Source of the DNA: an uncultured Pseudomonadales bacterium
GTDB lineage: Bacteria > Pseudomonadota > Gammaproteobacteria > Pseudomonadales > Azotimanducaceae
Length of the DNA stretch: 64,000 nucleotides
Assembly: GCA_958295875.1 (NCBI GenBank)
Contig: OY282379.1
Location: 2,633,046-2,697,045, forward strand
Reading direction: 5' to 3'
A model generated the notes under the pieces. It saw nothing but the letters and a program-made list of their open reading frames with translations, was not told the DNA's origin and ran no database searches. Shown one piece after another: positions 26,994 through 35,187 of this stretch. Within the stretch, counting starts at the first letter, position 1; every line of letters starts with the position of its first letter. Both the position numbers and the translations under genes were made by a program.

Positions 26994-28247
26994 GTGGCGA
27001 TTGACGCCGGCGAGGGTTCCACCAGTGAAGGCGGCTTGCTCGGCGTGGAACGCGCCGCCGGCAAGCGCCGCGGCCAAGCGCTCATCGCCGGTGGCGGCAT
27101 CGGCGGGCTGACGGCGGCGCTCTGCCTGGCCCGCGTTGGCTTCGACGTGGCGGTGTTCGAGCAAGCGTCTGCGTTTGGCGAGGTAGGCGCCGGCATCCAA
27201 CTCAGCCCCAACGCCAGCCGGGTGTTGCATCATTTGGGGCTCGCGCCGCGCCTTGAGGCTGTGGGCTGCTTGCCGGAGCGCATTGAGTTCCGGCACTGGC
27301 GCCGGGGCAAGTTCATCGCCCAAACGCCCCTTGGTGACGCTTGCCGAGAAGCCTACGGCGCTCCCTACTATCACATCCATCGCGGCGACCTGTTGCGGCT
27401 GCTGGTTGATGCCGCGCAGGCCAACTCCCACATCACGCTTCACGCCGATGCCACGGTGCGCGCCGTCGCTGAGCGTGGCGGGCAGGTGCGGTTGACAGTG
27501 GCCGAGGCAGGCCGCGAAGCAACCCACGCCGGCGACGTGCTGATCGGCGCGGACGGCATCCACTCCACGGTGCGCGCGGCGTTGTTCGGCGCCGAGGCGC
27601 CGACCTTCACCGGCAACGTGGCATGGCGAGCGCTGGTGCCGGCGCACCGGCTGCCGGCCGGCTTGGCGCCGCCGGCGGCCTGCGTTTGGTGGGGCCCGCG
27701 TCGCCACTTCGTGCATTACTTGGTGCGTGGCGGCGCGTTGGTGAACTGCGTGTGCGTCGTGGAGAAGGCCGGTTGGGAACGCGAAGGGTGGCTGGAGCGT
27801 GGCGAGCGCCGCGAGTTGCAGGAAGACTTCGCCGCCTGGCACCCGCACATCCAGACGCTCATCGGCTGCATGGATGAAGGCTCGCTGTACAAATGGGCCC
27901 TCTGCGACCGTGCGCCGTTGCCTAGCTGGAACGCCGGCGCCGTCGCGCTGCTCGGCGATGCATGCCACCCGATGTTGCCGTTCATGGCGCAGGGGGCCGC
28001 CACGGCGATTGAAGACGCCGCGGTGTTGGCAGCCTGCCTTGGCCGCGGCGACGACATTCCCGCCGCGCTCGCCCGCTACGCCGCGCTGCGGCGCGACCGC
28101 ACCGCGTCCATGCAGCGCCGCTCGCGCCGCAACGCAAAGGTGTTCCACCTCGCCGGCTTCGCCGCATGGGTGCGCGACGGCGTTGCCAAGCAAGGCTCGC
28201 GGCTAATGGACGACGTTTACCGTTACGATGCGCTGCGAGTTGGCTAG
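26994..28247 (+). CDS. FAD-dependent monooxygenase (salicylate/3-hydroxybenzoate hydroxylase type)
   Basis: Class A flavoprotein monooxygenase, about 417 residues. The FAD-binding GxGxxG is ALIAGGGIGGLTAALCLAR, the DG motif is VLIGADGIHSTVRAALFG, and the second FAD contact is VALLGDACHPMLPFMAQG. The IQLSPNASRVLHHLGL segment is typical of salicylate and 3-hydroxybenzoate 6-hydroxylases, which hydroxylate aromatic acids with NADH and O2. The start is uncertain: GTG 26994 gives a 31-residue leader before the GxGxxG strand, while GTG 27045 would give a shorter one closer to family length. No ring-cleavage genes flank it, so the substrate is not known. Confidence 0.82.
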   Translation: MAIDAGEGSTSEGGLLGVERAAGKRRGQALIAGGGIGGLTAALCLARVGFDVAVFEQASAFGEVGAGIQLSPNASRVLHHLGLAPRLEAVGCLPERIEFRHWRRGKFIAQTPLGDACREAYGAPYYHIHRGDLLRLLVDAAQANSHITLHADATVRAVAERGGQVRLTVAEAGREATHAGDVLIGADGIHSTVRAALFGAEAPTFTGNVAWRALVPAHRLPAGLAPPAACVWWGPRRHFVHYLVRGGALVNCVCVVEKAGWEREGWLERGERRELQEDFAAWHPHIQTLIGCMDEGSLYKWALCDRAPLPSWNAGAVALLGDACHPMLPFMAQGAATAIEDAAVLAACLGRGDDIPAALARYAALRRDRTASMQRRSRRNAKVFHLAGFAAWVRDGVAKQGSRLMDDVYRYDALRVG

Positions 28248-28274
28248 GGCGGTTCAGGTGACGAGCCGCGTGCT

Positions 28275-30158
28275 ATGGCATCCGATGGAGCAGGAATGAT
28301 GACGTCTTCGCAGGGTCGCGTTGTGGTGGAAGGGCCGGCTTGGGATCTATCCACCGAGTACCCGGCGCCGGACTCAACCGCGGTGGCGGAAGAGCTGGCG
28401 CGCTTGGCGGCCACGCTCGACCGCCTCGATGTGCAGAGCGCGCAGCTTGAGCCGCATCTGGCAGACGTCGAGGCGCTGCCGCTGGCCCGTGCAGGCGCCA
28501 TCATCGCCTTGGCGCGGGCGGTGTTTGCGGTGAGCGAGGAGGCGTCGCTGCTGCTCGGCAACCTCGGCGCCTACGCGAGCGCCCTCGTCAGCGTGGACAG
28601 CCAGAACGCTGCGGCGCTGGCTCTGTTGGGGCGTCTGCAAACCCCCGGCAAACGCTTGGCCGCATTGGCGGAGCCCCTTGAGCAGTTCTTGGATCGCGCA
28701 TCGGACGAGGTGGTTGAGGCGTACTTGGCAGACGACTCCACGGCGCCAGCCCGGTTCGCCGTTGAGCATGCCCGCAAGCGTCGCCACGAACGCTTAGGGA
28801 TCGCCCAGGAGCGGCTGGTAAGCGCCTTGAGCCAAGACGGCATCCACGCTTGGGGGCGTCTCTACGATCAATTGGCCGGCACCATCCGCTGTCAGGTGGA
28901 AGGCGAAGCCGCGCCCTTGGGCCTCGCCGCGGCCAGCGACCTCATGCAGGGGGACGACGAGCCGCGCCGGCAACGCGCTTGGCGCGGCATCAATCAGGCT
29001 TGGGGCGAACACGTCGAGAGCTGCGCCGCGGCCATCAACGCCATCGCCGGGTGGCGCCTTGAGATGTGCCGCAAACGCGGCAACGGCGAAGCGGTGCCCT
29101 TCCTCGCCCCAGCCCTGCACGGCAACCACATGCGGAGCGCCACCTTGGAGGCGTTGATGCAAGCGGCCGAGGCGGCGCGCCCGCTGGCGCGTCGCGCCGC
29201 GCGGCTGCAGGCCAAGGCATATGGCAAGGCGGACTATGGCCCGTGGGATCAACGCGCGCCGGCGCCAGCGCTGGGCGGGACGGCGCCGGCCATCGAGTTC
29301 GATGGCGCCATCGACATCATCGCCACCGCGTGCGGCGGGGTGGACGCCAGCTGGGGCGAGTTCGTGCGCATGATGTCCGCCAACCGTTGGATTGAGGGCG
29401 CGGACGCGCCGCGCAAGCAACCCGGGGCGTACTGCATGACATTTCCGAAGTCCCGCTCGCCGCGTGTCTACATGAAGTACAGCGGCGCCGCCCCCAACGT
29501 CATCATCCTCGCCCATGAGCTCGGCCACGCCTTTCACTCTTGGGCCATGCGCGACCTGCCGGAGCCGCAGCGCAGTTATGGCATGTCCATCGCGGAGACG
29601 GCGAGCACCCTTGGCGAAACCATCACGCGAGACGCCATGCTGAAGCGGGCGGCGACGCCGGCGGAGGAACTCGGCATCGTTTGGGAAGAGGCCGGCGCGC
29701 TCATCGGGTTTGTGCTCAACATTCCCGCCCGCTTCGAGTTCGAACGCAACTTCTACACGGCGCGGATGGAACGCCCGCAGCGCCCAGACGAACTGTGCGA
29801 CATGATGAGCGCCGCATGGACGCACTGGTATGGAGACTGCCTCGCCGAACCGGACCCGATGTTCTGGGCCAACAAACTGCACTTCTACATTTCGGGGCGC
29901 AGCTTCTACAACTTTCCGTATCTCTTCGGCTACTTGTTCAGTTTGGGCGTCTACGCCCGGCGCGAGGCGTTTGGCAGCGAGTTCTTTCCGCGTTGCGTCG
30001 CCCTGTTGCGCGACACCGGGCGCATGACGGTGGAGGACTTGGCGGCCAAGCACTTGGATGTGGACCTGTCCCAGCCAGAGTTCTGGCGTGAGGCGGCGGC
30101 CGCCCTCGAACCGCGCGTAGACCGTTTGGCTGAGCTGATCGATGCCGTGGCCGGCTGA
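28275..30158 (+). CDS. M3-family oligoendopeptidase (PepF-like)
   Basis: Cytosolic zinc metallopeptidase that degrades short peptides. It has about 620 residues. The HExxH motif appears in ILAHELGHAFHSWAMR near residue 413, and the downstream Glu ligand in SIAETASTLGETITRD. YNFPYLFGYLFSLGVYAR near the C-terminus is a hallmark of PepF-type M3 proteins. ATG 28275 begins the listed frame, but ATG 28296 or 28299, with GGAG at 28287-28290, is an equally good start. The gene begins 27 bp after the monooxygenase and converges with lon (14 bp between stops). Confidence 0.9.
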   Translation: MASDGAGMMTSSQGRVVVEGPAWDLSTEYPAPDSTAVAEELARLAATLDRLDVQSAQLEPHLADVEALPLARAGAIIALARAVFAVSEEASLLLGNLGAYASALVSVDSQNAAALALLGRLQTPGKRLAALAEPLEQFLDRASDEVVEAYLADDSTAPARFAVEHARKRRHERLGIAQERLVSALSQDGIHAWGRLYDQLAGTIRCQVEGEAAPLGLAAASDLMQGDDEPRRQRAWRGINQAWGEHVESCAAAINAIAGWRLEMCRKRGNGEAVPFLAPALHGNHMRSATLEALMQAAEAARPLARRAARLQAKAYGKADYGPWDQRAPAPALGGTAPAIEFDGAIDIIATACGGVDASWGEFVRMMSANRWIEGADAPRKQPGAYCMTFPKSRSPRVYMKYSGAAPNVIILAHELGHAFHSWAMRDLPEPQRSYGMSIAETASTLGETITRDAMLKRAATPAEELGIVWEEAGALIGFVLNIPARFEFERNFYTARMERPQRPDELCDMMSAAWTHWYGDCLAEPDPMFWANKLHFYISGRSFYNFPYLFGYLFSLGVYARREAFGSEFFPRCVALLRDTGRMTVEDLAAKHLDVDLSQPEFWREAAAALEPRVDRLAELIDAVAG

Positions 30159-30172
30159 CGCGCTCGGCGCGG

Positions 30173-32509
30173 CTACAAGTCTGGGATCGCCACCTTTGCG
30201 ACGTCCTCGAGCCGGTCCACCAAGGTGATTTCCATCTCCTCGCGCACTCGCGTGGGGAGTTTCTCAAGTTCCGCTTCGTTGTCTCTGGGCAGAATCACGT
30301 GGCGGATGCCGGTGCGGTGGGCCGCCAGCACCTTCTCGCGCACGCCCCCCACCGGCAGCACTAGGCCAGTGAGCGTGAGCTCGCCGGTCATGGCGATGTC
30401 GTCCCGCACATGCTTGTCGCTGTACGCCGAAGCGAGCGCCATGGCCATGGTGATGCCGGCCGAAGGGCCGTCCTTGGGCACAGCGCCGGCCGGCACATGC
30501 ACATGCACGCCGCACTCCTCAATGCGCTTGCGGTCGATGCGCAGCCCCTCGGCGGCGGACCAGATGTAGGAACGCGCCGCCCGCACAGACTCCTGCATTA
30601 CCTGCCCCAGGTGCCCGGTAATGGTGACTTTCTCGTCCTTGTGCGTGAGCGTCGCCTCCACATACAGCACATCGCCGCCGGCTTCCGTCCAAGCGAGGCC
30701 CGGCGCCACGCCGGCGCTCAAGTTCTCGCGGCCCTTCTCAGACTTGAACTTCTCCGGCCCCAGCAAATCGCGCACGGCGGCGCCGTCGATGTCGGTCCAC
30801 GCCTCGGCCTGCTGCAGCAGCTGCCGGGCGCGTTTGCGCGCCACGCGCCCGATGGCGCGCTCCAGTTCGCGCACGCCGGCTTCGCGGGTGTAGCGGCGGA
30901 TGATGCGCTTTAGGCCCTCGCTGTCGAAGGCGAACGCATCCTCCTTCAGCCCAGCGTTGTCGCGCTGGCGCGGAATTAGGTAGCGCAGCGCGATCTCAAG
31001 TTTCTCCAACTCGCTGTAGCCGGTGAGTTCCAGCACCTCCATGCGGTCCAAAAGCGGGCGCGGAATGCCTTCGAGCGTGTTGGCGGTGGTGATGAAGAAC
31101 GCCTTGGAAAGGTCGAACGGCAGGTTCAGGTAGTTGTCGCGGAACTCCTTGTTCTGCGCCGGGTCCAGAATCTCCATCAGTGCCGCCGCTGGGTCGCCCC
31201 GGAAATCGCGCCCGAGCTTGTCGATTTCGTCCAGCATCAGCACCGGATTGCGCACGCCAGCGCGGCGCACGGCTTGCAGGATGCGGCCCGGCATGGCGCC
31301 GACGTAGGTGCGGCGATGGCCTCTGAGCTCCGCTTCGTCATGCAACCCGCCGAGGCTCATGCGCTCGAACTTGCGCCCCATGGCGCGGGCGATGGATTGG
31401 CCAAGGGAGGTTTTGCCGACGCCGGGCGGCCCGACGAAACAGAGGATGGATGCCTTGGCGTCTGGGTTCAGCTGCAGGACGGCGAGCGTCTCCAGAATCC
31501 GCTCCTTCACGTCGTCGAGGCCGTAGTGGTCTTCGTCGAGCACTTTCTGGGCATGGTCGAGATCCAGCGTGTCTTCCGTGACCACGTTCCACGGCAGCTC
31601 GGCCACCAACTCCAAGTAGCTGCGCGCCACTTGATAGTCCGCGGCGTTGGGCGACATGCGCCCCAAGCGCTTGAGTTCCCGTTCAACGTCCTTTTGCACG
31701 GCTTCCGGCAGCAGTGCTTGGCGCAGCTGCTCCTTCACTTCGGCGAGTTCTTCGTCGCCGTCGTCCTCACCCAAGGCTTGTTCGATGGCGCGCTTCTGCT
31801 GGCGCAACATCTGCTCGCGCTGTTGCTTGTCGATGTCCTTGCGGCTCTTGTTGGCGATCTCTTGCCGCAGCTTCATCACGGAGACTTGGTGCGAGAGCTT
31901 CTCCAGCATCATCTCCAGCAGCGCGGGGGCAGACTCGATGGCGAGCAGCGTTTGCTGGTCTTCCAGCTCGATGCTTTGCTGCGCGAAGCTCGCGATGCGG
32001 TACATGCGCGTGACGTCGTTGTCGTTGGCGCCCATGAACTGCGCGAAGATCTGTTCGCCGTTCTCGCTGTCGATGAGGCTGGCGATGCGTCGCGCCACTT
32101 CGAGGGTTTCGGAAACCAAGGCGTCCACCCGCGGCTGCTCGGCGTCATCCACGGCCGTGGTGAGCGGTGCCAACTCGTTGAAGGCGACTTCCAGCCAGGC
32201 TTCGTTGGGCACCGCCTCGGTCAGGCGCGCCCGCGCCAACCCCTGCACGACGACGATGGCGTCCTGATCGCCTTGTTCGATGCGCGTGATCTTGCACACC
32301 GTGCCGACTTCGTGCAGGTCTTCAAGGGCCGGCTCGTCCGTTTCCGGCTGTCGCTGCAGCACGGTGAGAATGCGCCGGTCTCCCTCGGCCGCGGCCTTGA
32401 GCGCCGCCAGCGAGGCGCGTCGCCCCACCTTGATGGAGACAAACAGCTCCGGGAACACGAGGGAGTCGCGCAGCGGCAAGACGGGCAATGCGTTCAAGGC
32501 AAACACCAA
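30173..32509 (-). CDS. lon: ATP-dependent endopeptidase La (Lon)
   Basis: Hexameric AAA+ serine protease that degrades misfolded and regulatory proteins. It is 778 residues. The LON substrate-binding domain covers about 1-200, a coiled coil 200-300, Walker A GPPGVGKTS at about 360-368, and Walker B in VLMLDEIDKLG. The catalytic Ser is at about 683 (KDGPSAGITM) and the Lys at about 726 (GGVREKVLAA). The start is ambiguous: TTG 32509 or the adjacent GTG 32506, both preceded by AGGGTGAGAG. A weak heat-shock-like sequence (TTGAA, 15-16 nt, CCCAAAT) lies in the upstream region. Nothing unusual in the catalytic parts. Confidence 0.95.
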   Translation of the reverse strand: MVFALNALPVLPLRDSLVFPELFVSIKVGRRASLAALKAAAEGDRRILTVLQRQPETDEPALEDLHEVGTVCKITRIEQGDQDAIVVVQGLARARLTEAVPNEAWLEVAFNELAPLTTAVDDAEQPRVDALVSETLEVARRIASLIDSENGEQIFAQFMGANDNDVTRMYRIASFAQQSIELEDQQTLLAIESAPALLEMMLEKLSHQVSVMKLRQEIANKSRKDIDKQQREQMLRQQKRAIEQALGEDDGDEELAEVKEQLRQALLPEAVQKDVERELKRLGRMSPNAADYQVARSYLELVAELPWNVVTEDTLDLDHAQKVLDEDHYGLDDVKERILETLAVLQLNPDAKASILCFVGPPGVGKTSLGQSIARAMGRKFERMSLGGLHDEAELRGHRRTYVGAMPGRILQAVRRAGVRNPVLMLDEIDKLGRDFRGDPAAALMEILDPAQNKEFRDNYLNLPFDLSKAFFITTANTLEGIPRPLLDRMEVLELTGYSELEKLEIALRYLIPRQRDNAGLKEDAFAFDSEGLKRIIRRYTREAGVRELERAIGRVARKRARQLLQQAEAWTDIDGAAVRDLLGPEKFKSEKGRENLSAGVAPGLAWTEAGGDVLYVEATLTHKDEKVTITGHLGQVMQESVRAARSYIWSAAEGLRIDRKRIEECGVHVHVPAGAVPKDGPSAGITMAMALASAYSDKHVRDDIAMTGELTLTGLVLPVGGVREKVLAAHRTGIRHVILPRDNEAELEKLPTRVREEMEITLVDRLEDVAKVAIPDL

Positions 32510-32843
32510 TTCGCTCTCACCCTGCTAATTTGGGTGCTGCGGTGGCAGATTTCAACGGATGGGAGTGGCCGGGTTTGTCGCACCGCTCCCGGCGCGGAGC
32601 GCGGTGCGTACGGAGAGCGTGGCAAGATGGAGGGAGCGCCGATTGCGAAACGACGGAACGGTCGGCGAAAAGGGGTGGGCACCATCGGCCAAAGCCATGC
32701 CTCCTCGCGACGGCGACGGGCATTGCTAACCGCAGCGACAACTTGGCCGCGAATGGCGCGGCGCACGGCGCCCGCCGGGGCGGACGCCGCTTGGGCGCGG
32801 GCGGCTTGAAACGAGCGCCGCTCGCGCCGAGGCGGTCGAAGCC
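32510..32843. other. Intergenic region upstream of lon, no gene seen
   Basis: A 334-bp GC-rich stretch. It should contain the lon promoter on the minus strand. I see a weak sigma-32-like pair on that strand and an imperfect hairpin around CACCGCTCCCGG...GCGCGGTG, but no credible coding frame. Confidence 0.5.
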
Positions 32844-33143
32844 CTAGTGCGCGTGCTCGATCACCGCGCCGTCTTGGTAGAAGCCGCTCCGCCAAGTGTG
32901 GCCGGCGGCCACGCCTTCCAAGTCCGCGTCGGTGAGGCCGCTGCTCGGCGGCAGCACAAGGTGCGCCGTGAGCGCGGACTCCTCGTGAACCTGCACCGCC
33001 ACTGAATCCGGCAGGTCAAGCCCCAGCGCCTCCTTGATGGCGGCCTTCGGCTGGTCGATGAGCCGCGCCCGGAAGTCTTGGTCCCCCGCGGCCCTGTCGA
33101 TGAGTTCCGCCCGCATCTCGTCGTGGGTTTTTGCGCTATCCAT
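32844..33143 (-). CDS. NHLP-family RiPP precursor peptide (nitrile-hydratase-like leader)
   Basis: A 99-residue precursor of a ribosomally made peptide. The leader is descended from the nitrile hydratase alpha subunit: MRAELIDRAAGDQDFRARLI, then DQPKAAIKEALGLDLPDSV, then VHEESALTAHLVLPPSSGL and TDADLEGVAAG. The DPxAALxxxLGxxLP and LVLPP elements are the hallmark of this class. After the double-small-residue site (VAAG, residues 78-81) comes a predicted 18-residue core, HTWRSGFYQDGAVIEHAH. GAGGAG precedes ATG 33143, and a good promoter lies 76 bp upstream. The C39 exporter at 39856-42054 should remove the leader. Core modifications cannot be predicted. Confidence 0.9.
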   Translation of the reverse strand: MDSAKTHDEMRAELIDRAAGDQDFRARLIDQPKAAIKEALGLDLPDSVAVQVHEESALTAHLVLPPSSGLTDADLEGVAAGHTWRSGFYQDGAVIEHAH

Positions 33144-33218
33144 GGCAATCTCCTCTTGGTCTCGTGTTTCCGTACCGTGGCGCAAGGCAGCAAGCCGCCG
33201 CCTCTCGCCAACGCCGGG

Positions 33219-33247
33219 ACAATACTGCGGTAGAGTGGATGTGGCAA
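33219..33247 (-). promoter_or_regulatory. Sigma-70-type promoter of the intact precursor gene
   Basis: On the minus strand TTGCCA (33247-33242), a 17-nt spacer, then TATTGT (33224-33219), about 76 bp before the precursor ATG. The same region is recognisable before the truncated precursor, with a poorer -10 (TACGGT). Confidence 0.55.
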
Positions 33248-33256
33248 GCGGTTTGT
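33237..33256. repeat. Leader-upstream repeat, copy 1
   Basis: GGATGTGGCAAGCGGTTTGT, overlapping the -35 element of the intact precursor promoter. Related copies are at 33837-33859 and 37760-37783. Confidence 0.5.
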
Positions 33257-33338
33257 GCCCGCTCAGGTCCGCACAAGGATCGACAGTTTGCCGGTGGTTG
33301 GCAAAGTTCCCTGCAATAGCCTTTATGGAGGACGCACG

Positions 33339-33431
33339 ATGAGCCGGTTCGAGAAGTCTGCTCCGGCCGCACCGCGGCAGAGGCGACAGTGGCAAACGAG
33401 AGCGCGGAACCCGCGTTGGCGATGCCTGTGA
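33339..33431 (+). CDS. Possible small ORF of 30 codons with strong ribosome site
   Basis: ATG 33339 is preceded by TGGAGGACGCACG, a good Shine-Dalgarno at workable distance, and the frame runs 30 codons (MSRFEKSAPAAPRQ...) to TGA 33429-33431. In another phase the DNA stays open from about 33388 and would end in TGIDSDWREYVPPLESG with a TGA near 33484, so a single-base change could make this a 50-residue remnant. It is divergent from the intact RiPP precursor. No family recognised; it could be a degraded gene start. Confidence 0.25.
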   Translation: MSRFEKSAPAAPRQRRQWQTRARNPRWRCL

Positions 33432-33520
33432 CGGGCATCGACTCGGATTGGCGCGAGTATGTCCCGCCCCTTGAGTCTGGGTGACGGCCAGGAAGGCACC
33501 GGCCGGAGAGGTCAACAGGA

Positions 33521-33547
33521 TTGTTGACAACAATTTTGTTGACAACA
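33521..33547. promoter_or_regulatory. Two tandem palindromes, operator-like
   Basis: TTGTTG-A-CAACAA (33521-33533) and TGTTG-A-CAACA (33537-33547), perfect odd palindromes with centres 15 bp apart, and a half-site GTCAACA just before (33511-33517). The pattern resembles binding sites of GntR-type dimers. Confidence 0.4.
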
Positions 33548-33836
33548 GCCCCGTTGTGTCTTGTGCGTCTGCACGGCCACTAGGCCGAAACGATGCGGAA
33601 ACGCTAGGTGCGGCGACACGATTGCCCCAGCTCCGGCAAACTTCCGAAGCCCCCGACGCCGCGCCGCCAAGCAGAGCGTTCCAGCCGAACCCCCGGAACC
33701 CCTCGCCCGCCCGCCGCGCAGCGTCCCTCAGCAACCCTCCTGGGCTCCGGCGACGACGCCGGCAACTGACCCATCTAAGGTGGTCGGTGCCGCGTGGTCG
33801 CGGTGGGCGTTCGCGCATGCGGCAGTTCCGTCAAGC

Positions 33837-33859
33837 GCAGATGCGGCAAACGGTTTTGT
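33837..33859. repeat. Leader-upstream repeat, copy 2
   Basis: GATGCGGCAAACGGTTTTGT within this span, closely related to 33237-33256 and 37760-37783. No precursor follows it, so it may be debris from duplication. Confidence 0.4.
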
Positions 33860-33864
33860 AAGGG

Positions 33865-34419
33865 CTACGAACTCCGCAACATCAGCACTTCGTCGTCCAG
33901 ACCTTGGCGCAGCACTTCGAGGCGGCATGAGCGTGCCGCCACCTGCGATGCAGCAAGGTGCGGCAAGCGATACGGGAACAGCATGGGGTGGCGTAGGAGG
34001 CTGGCTGGGCCACGGACTCGTGGCCGCGAGCGCAGCATGGCCTCGGCCAGCCAAGCGGCAACTCTGGCATCGCCCAATTCGCGCTGCTTTCCTCGCGCAT
34101 AGACTCCTTTCCCCTTCGCTTCTGTCAGCGCGCCCCAGTCGATGAAGGATCGCAGGATGCGCGCAGTGGCTCGCGAGACCGCTTGGCGCTCGCCGTATTG
34201 TTCTCGGAGGCGCCGCTGAACTTGGGCAGCCGCCGCAGTGCTCTGCAAACGCAGCAAGCGGCCGGTGTGCGCGGCTACCATGCCCCAGAACGGATAAACG
34301 GCCAGTGTCATGCCCCAGTGGACGGCGTGGCGATGGTTCGGGTTCAGCGCCGGCAGCATCTCCAACGCATCGTCGCGCAAGGGTTCAATGTCCGGCGGTA
34401 CGTTGCGCCAAATCTTCAT
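33865..34419 (-). CDS. Unrecognised 184-residue basic protein
   Basis: Family not recognised. ATG 34419 overlaps the stop of the preceding frame as TGATG, which supports both the start and a former operon. The sequence has a compact helical look: MKIWRNVPPDIEPLRDDALEM, NPNHRHAVHWGMTLAVYPFWG, TGRLLRLQSTAAAAQVQRRL and SRATARILRSFIDWGALTEA. The last two have the feel of a winged-helix or DNA-binding region but no diagnostic motif. GC content is that of the host, unlike the block to its right. It lies between the intact precursor and the Rieske island. A link to peptide maturation is unproven. Confidence 0.55.
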   Translation of the reverse strand: MKIWRNVPPDIEPLRDDALEMLPALNPNHRHAVHWGMTLAVYPFWGMVAAHTGRLLRLQSTAAAAQVQRRLREQYGERQAVSRATARILRSFIDWGALTEAKGKGVYARGKQRELGDARVAAWLAEAMLRSRPRVRGPASLLRHPMLFPYRLPHLAASQVAARSCRLEVLRQGLDDEVLMLRSS

Positions 34420-34835
34420 CAAGATGGTGATCGTCTTCCGCTAGTGACTGACGAATCCTGGCGCCTCCCGTCATGACAGAACGAAAAAGTCCGTTCATCC
34501 ATGCCCACGCCCAGAAACCCTATTCCGAATAGCGCGTCAACTACCGACGGATAAACTAAGGTCATCTCTTGGCGTACCACAGGATCAGCTGTACGTTGGC
34601 TTACTTCATTGACACGCGAATGGATGGCGGATACGGCCCATTCTGCACGCTCTCCTCTGAATATCTCAACTAGCTGGCGGATGGCGGGGAATAGCGGCTC
34701 GTACTCGGAAATCAGGTCGTTTAGGCTCGCGGAGAGTGGACAGGAGCGGTGCAGGCAGCAGTTTTGCAGGGCTATGATGCGATTGCGATTCGAACGCATC
34801 TCTACCTGGCGTTCCGGTTGAGCGAACCCGCGCAT
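34419..34835 (-). pseudogene. Chimeric remnant: Rieske fragment joined to the tail of an unknown gene
   Basis: The frame begins with a short piece of a Rieske oxygenase (RIIALQNCCLHRSCPLSAS, about 34735-34793, compare ELVALQNRCLHRSYPLSES in the intact gene). It then switches to an unrelated C-terminal segment (LISEYEPLFPAIRQLVEIF ... VVDALFGIGFLGVGM), which ends in a TGA overlapping the next ATG. The second part is the 3' end of a gene formerly upstream of 33865-34419; its wording reminds me of the ends of large P-loop ATPases, but this is not secure. Rieske ligand residues are incomplete, so it is not an enzyme. Confidence 0.6.
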
Positions 34836-34836
34836 G

Positions 34837-35109
34837 TTACAGCGTGAAGCGATACCGCAGCGTTAAAGTACGACCCAGTGCCACAGTCGCTGCCTAGTCC
34901 AAACTGTTGGGCCCGGTTGGGCGACAGGTGGGAGCCGGGTTGAATGAGATGCCGGGGCATTTGCCCGGGATGCCGCCAGCGCCAAGGACAACCGGTTCAT
35001 CAGTTAAATTTCTCCCGATCAAGATGATCTGGTGCTTGTTGTCATTGCTGTGCACGCTGACTGCCGCGTCCAGTAGCCAATAGTGATGTCCACACTCGCA
35101 AGGTCTCAC
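34837..35109 (-). pseudogene. C-terminal remnant of a TonB-dependent receptor
   Basis: On the minus strand the translation HYWLLDAAVSVHSNDNKHQI continues as ILIGRNLTDEPVVLGAGG, the usual end region of TonB-dependent outer-membrane receptors (the NLTDE segment). After LD an in-frame TAG interrupts, and the frame then continues AATVALGRTLTLRYRFTL to a TAA at 34837-34839. The terminal aromatic-rich beta-strand is typical. The rest of the receptor is missing: it joins unrelated sequence near 35109. It is decayed debris at the edge of the Rieske island. Confidence 0.65.
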
Positions 35110-35187
35110 ATGACAGCGTCTTTACGCCGGACATTGACCGGAGAACAAGCCGCAGCAACCGGCCAGCCCATTTATTGGAAAACGCGG

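Larger units (their letters stand above)
33432..33864. other. Spacer without a supported gene
   Basis: Between the RiPP precursor promoter area and the 3' end of the next minus-strand gene. It contains the tandem palindromes and one copy of the precursor-upstream repeat. Open frames here (for example 33481-33861 on the plus strand) have Arg/Pro-rich translations typical of GC-rich non-coding DNA. Confidence 0.5.

Noticed and set aside
33481..33861. 126-codon plus-strand ORF
   Set aside because: Arg/Pro/Ala-rich low-complexity translation, and the operator-like palindromes fall within it; no ribosome site.
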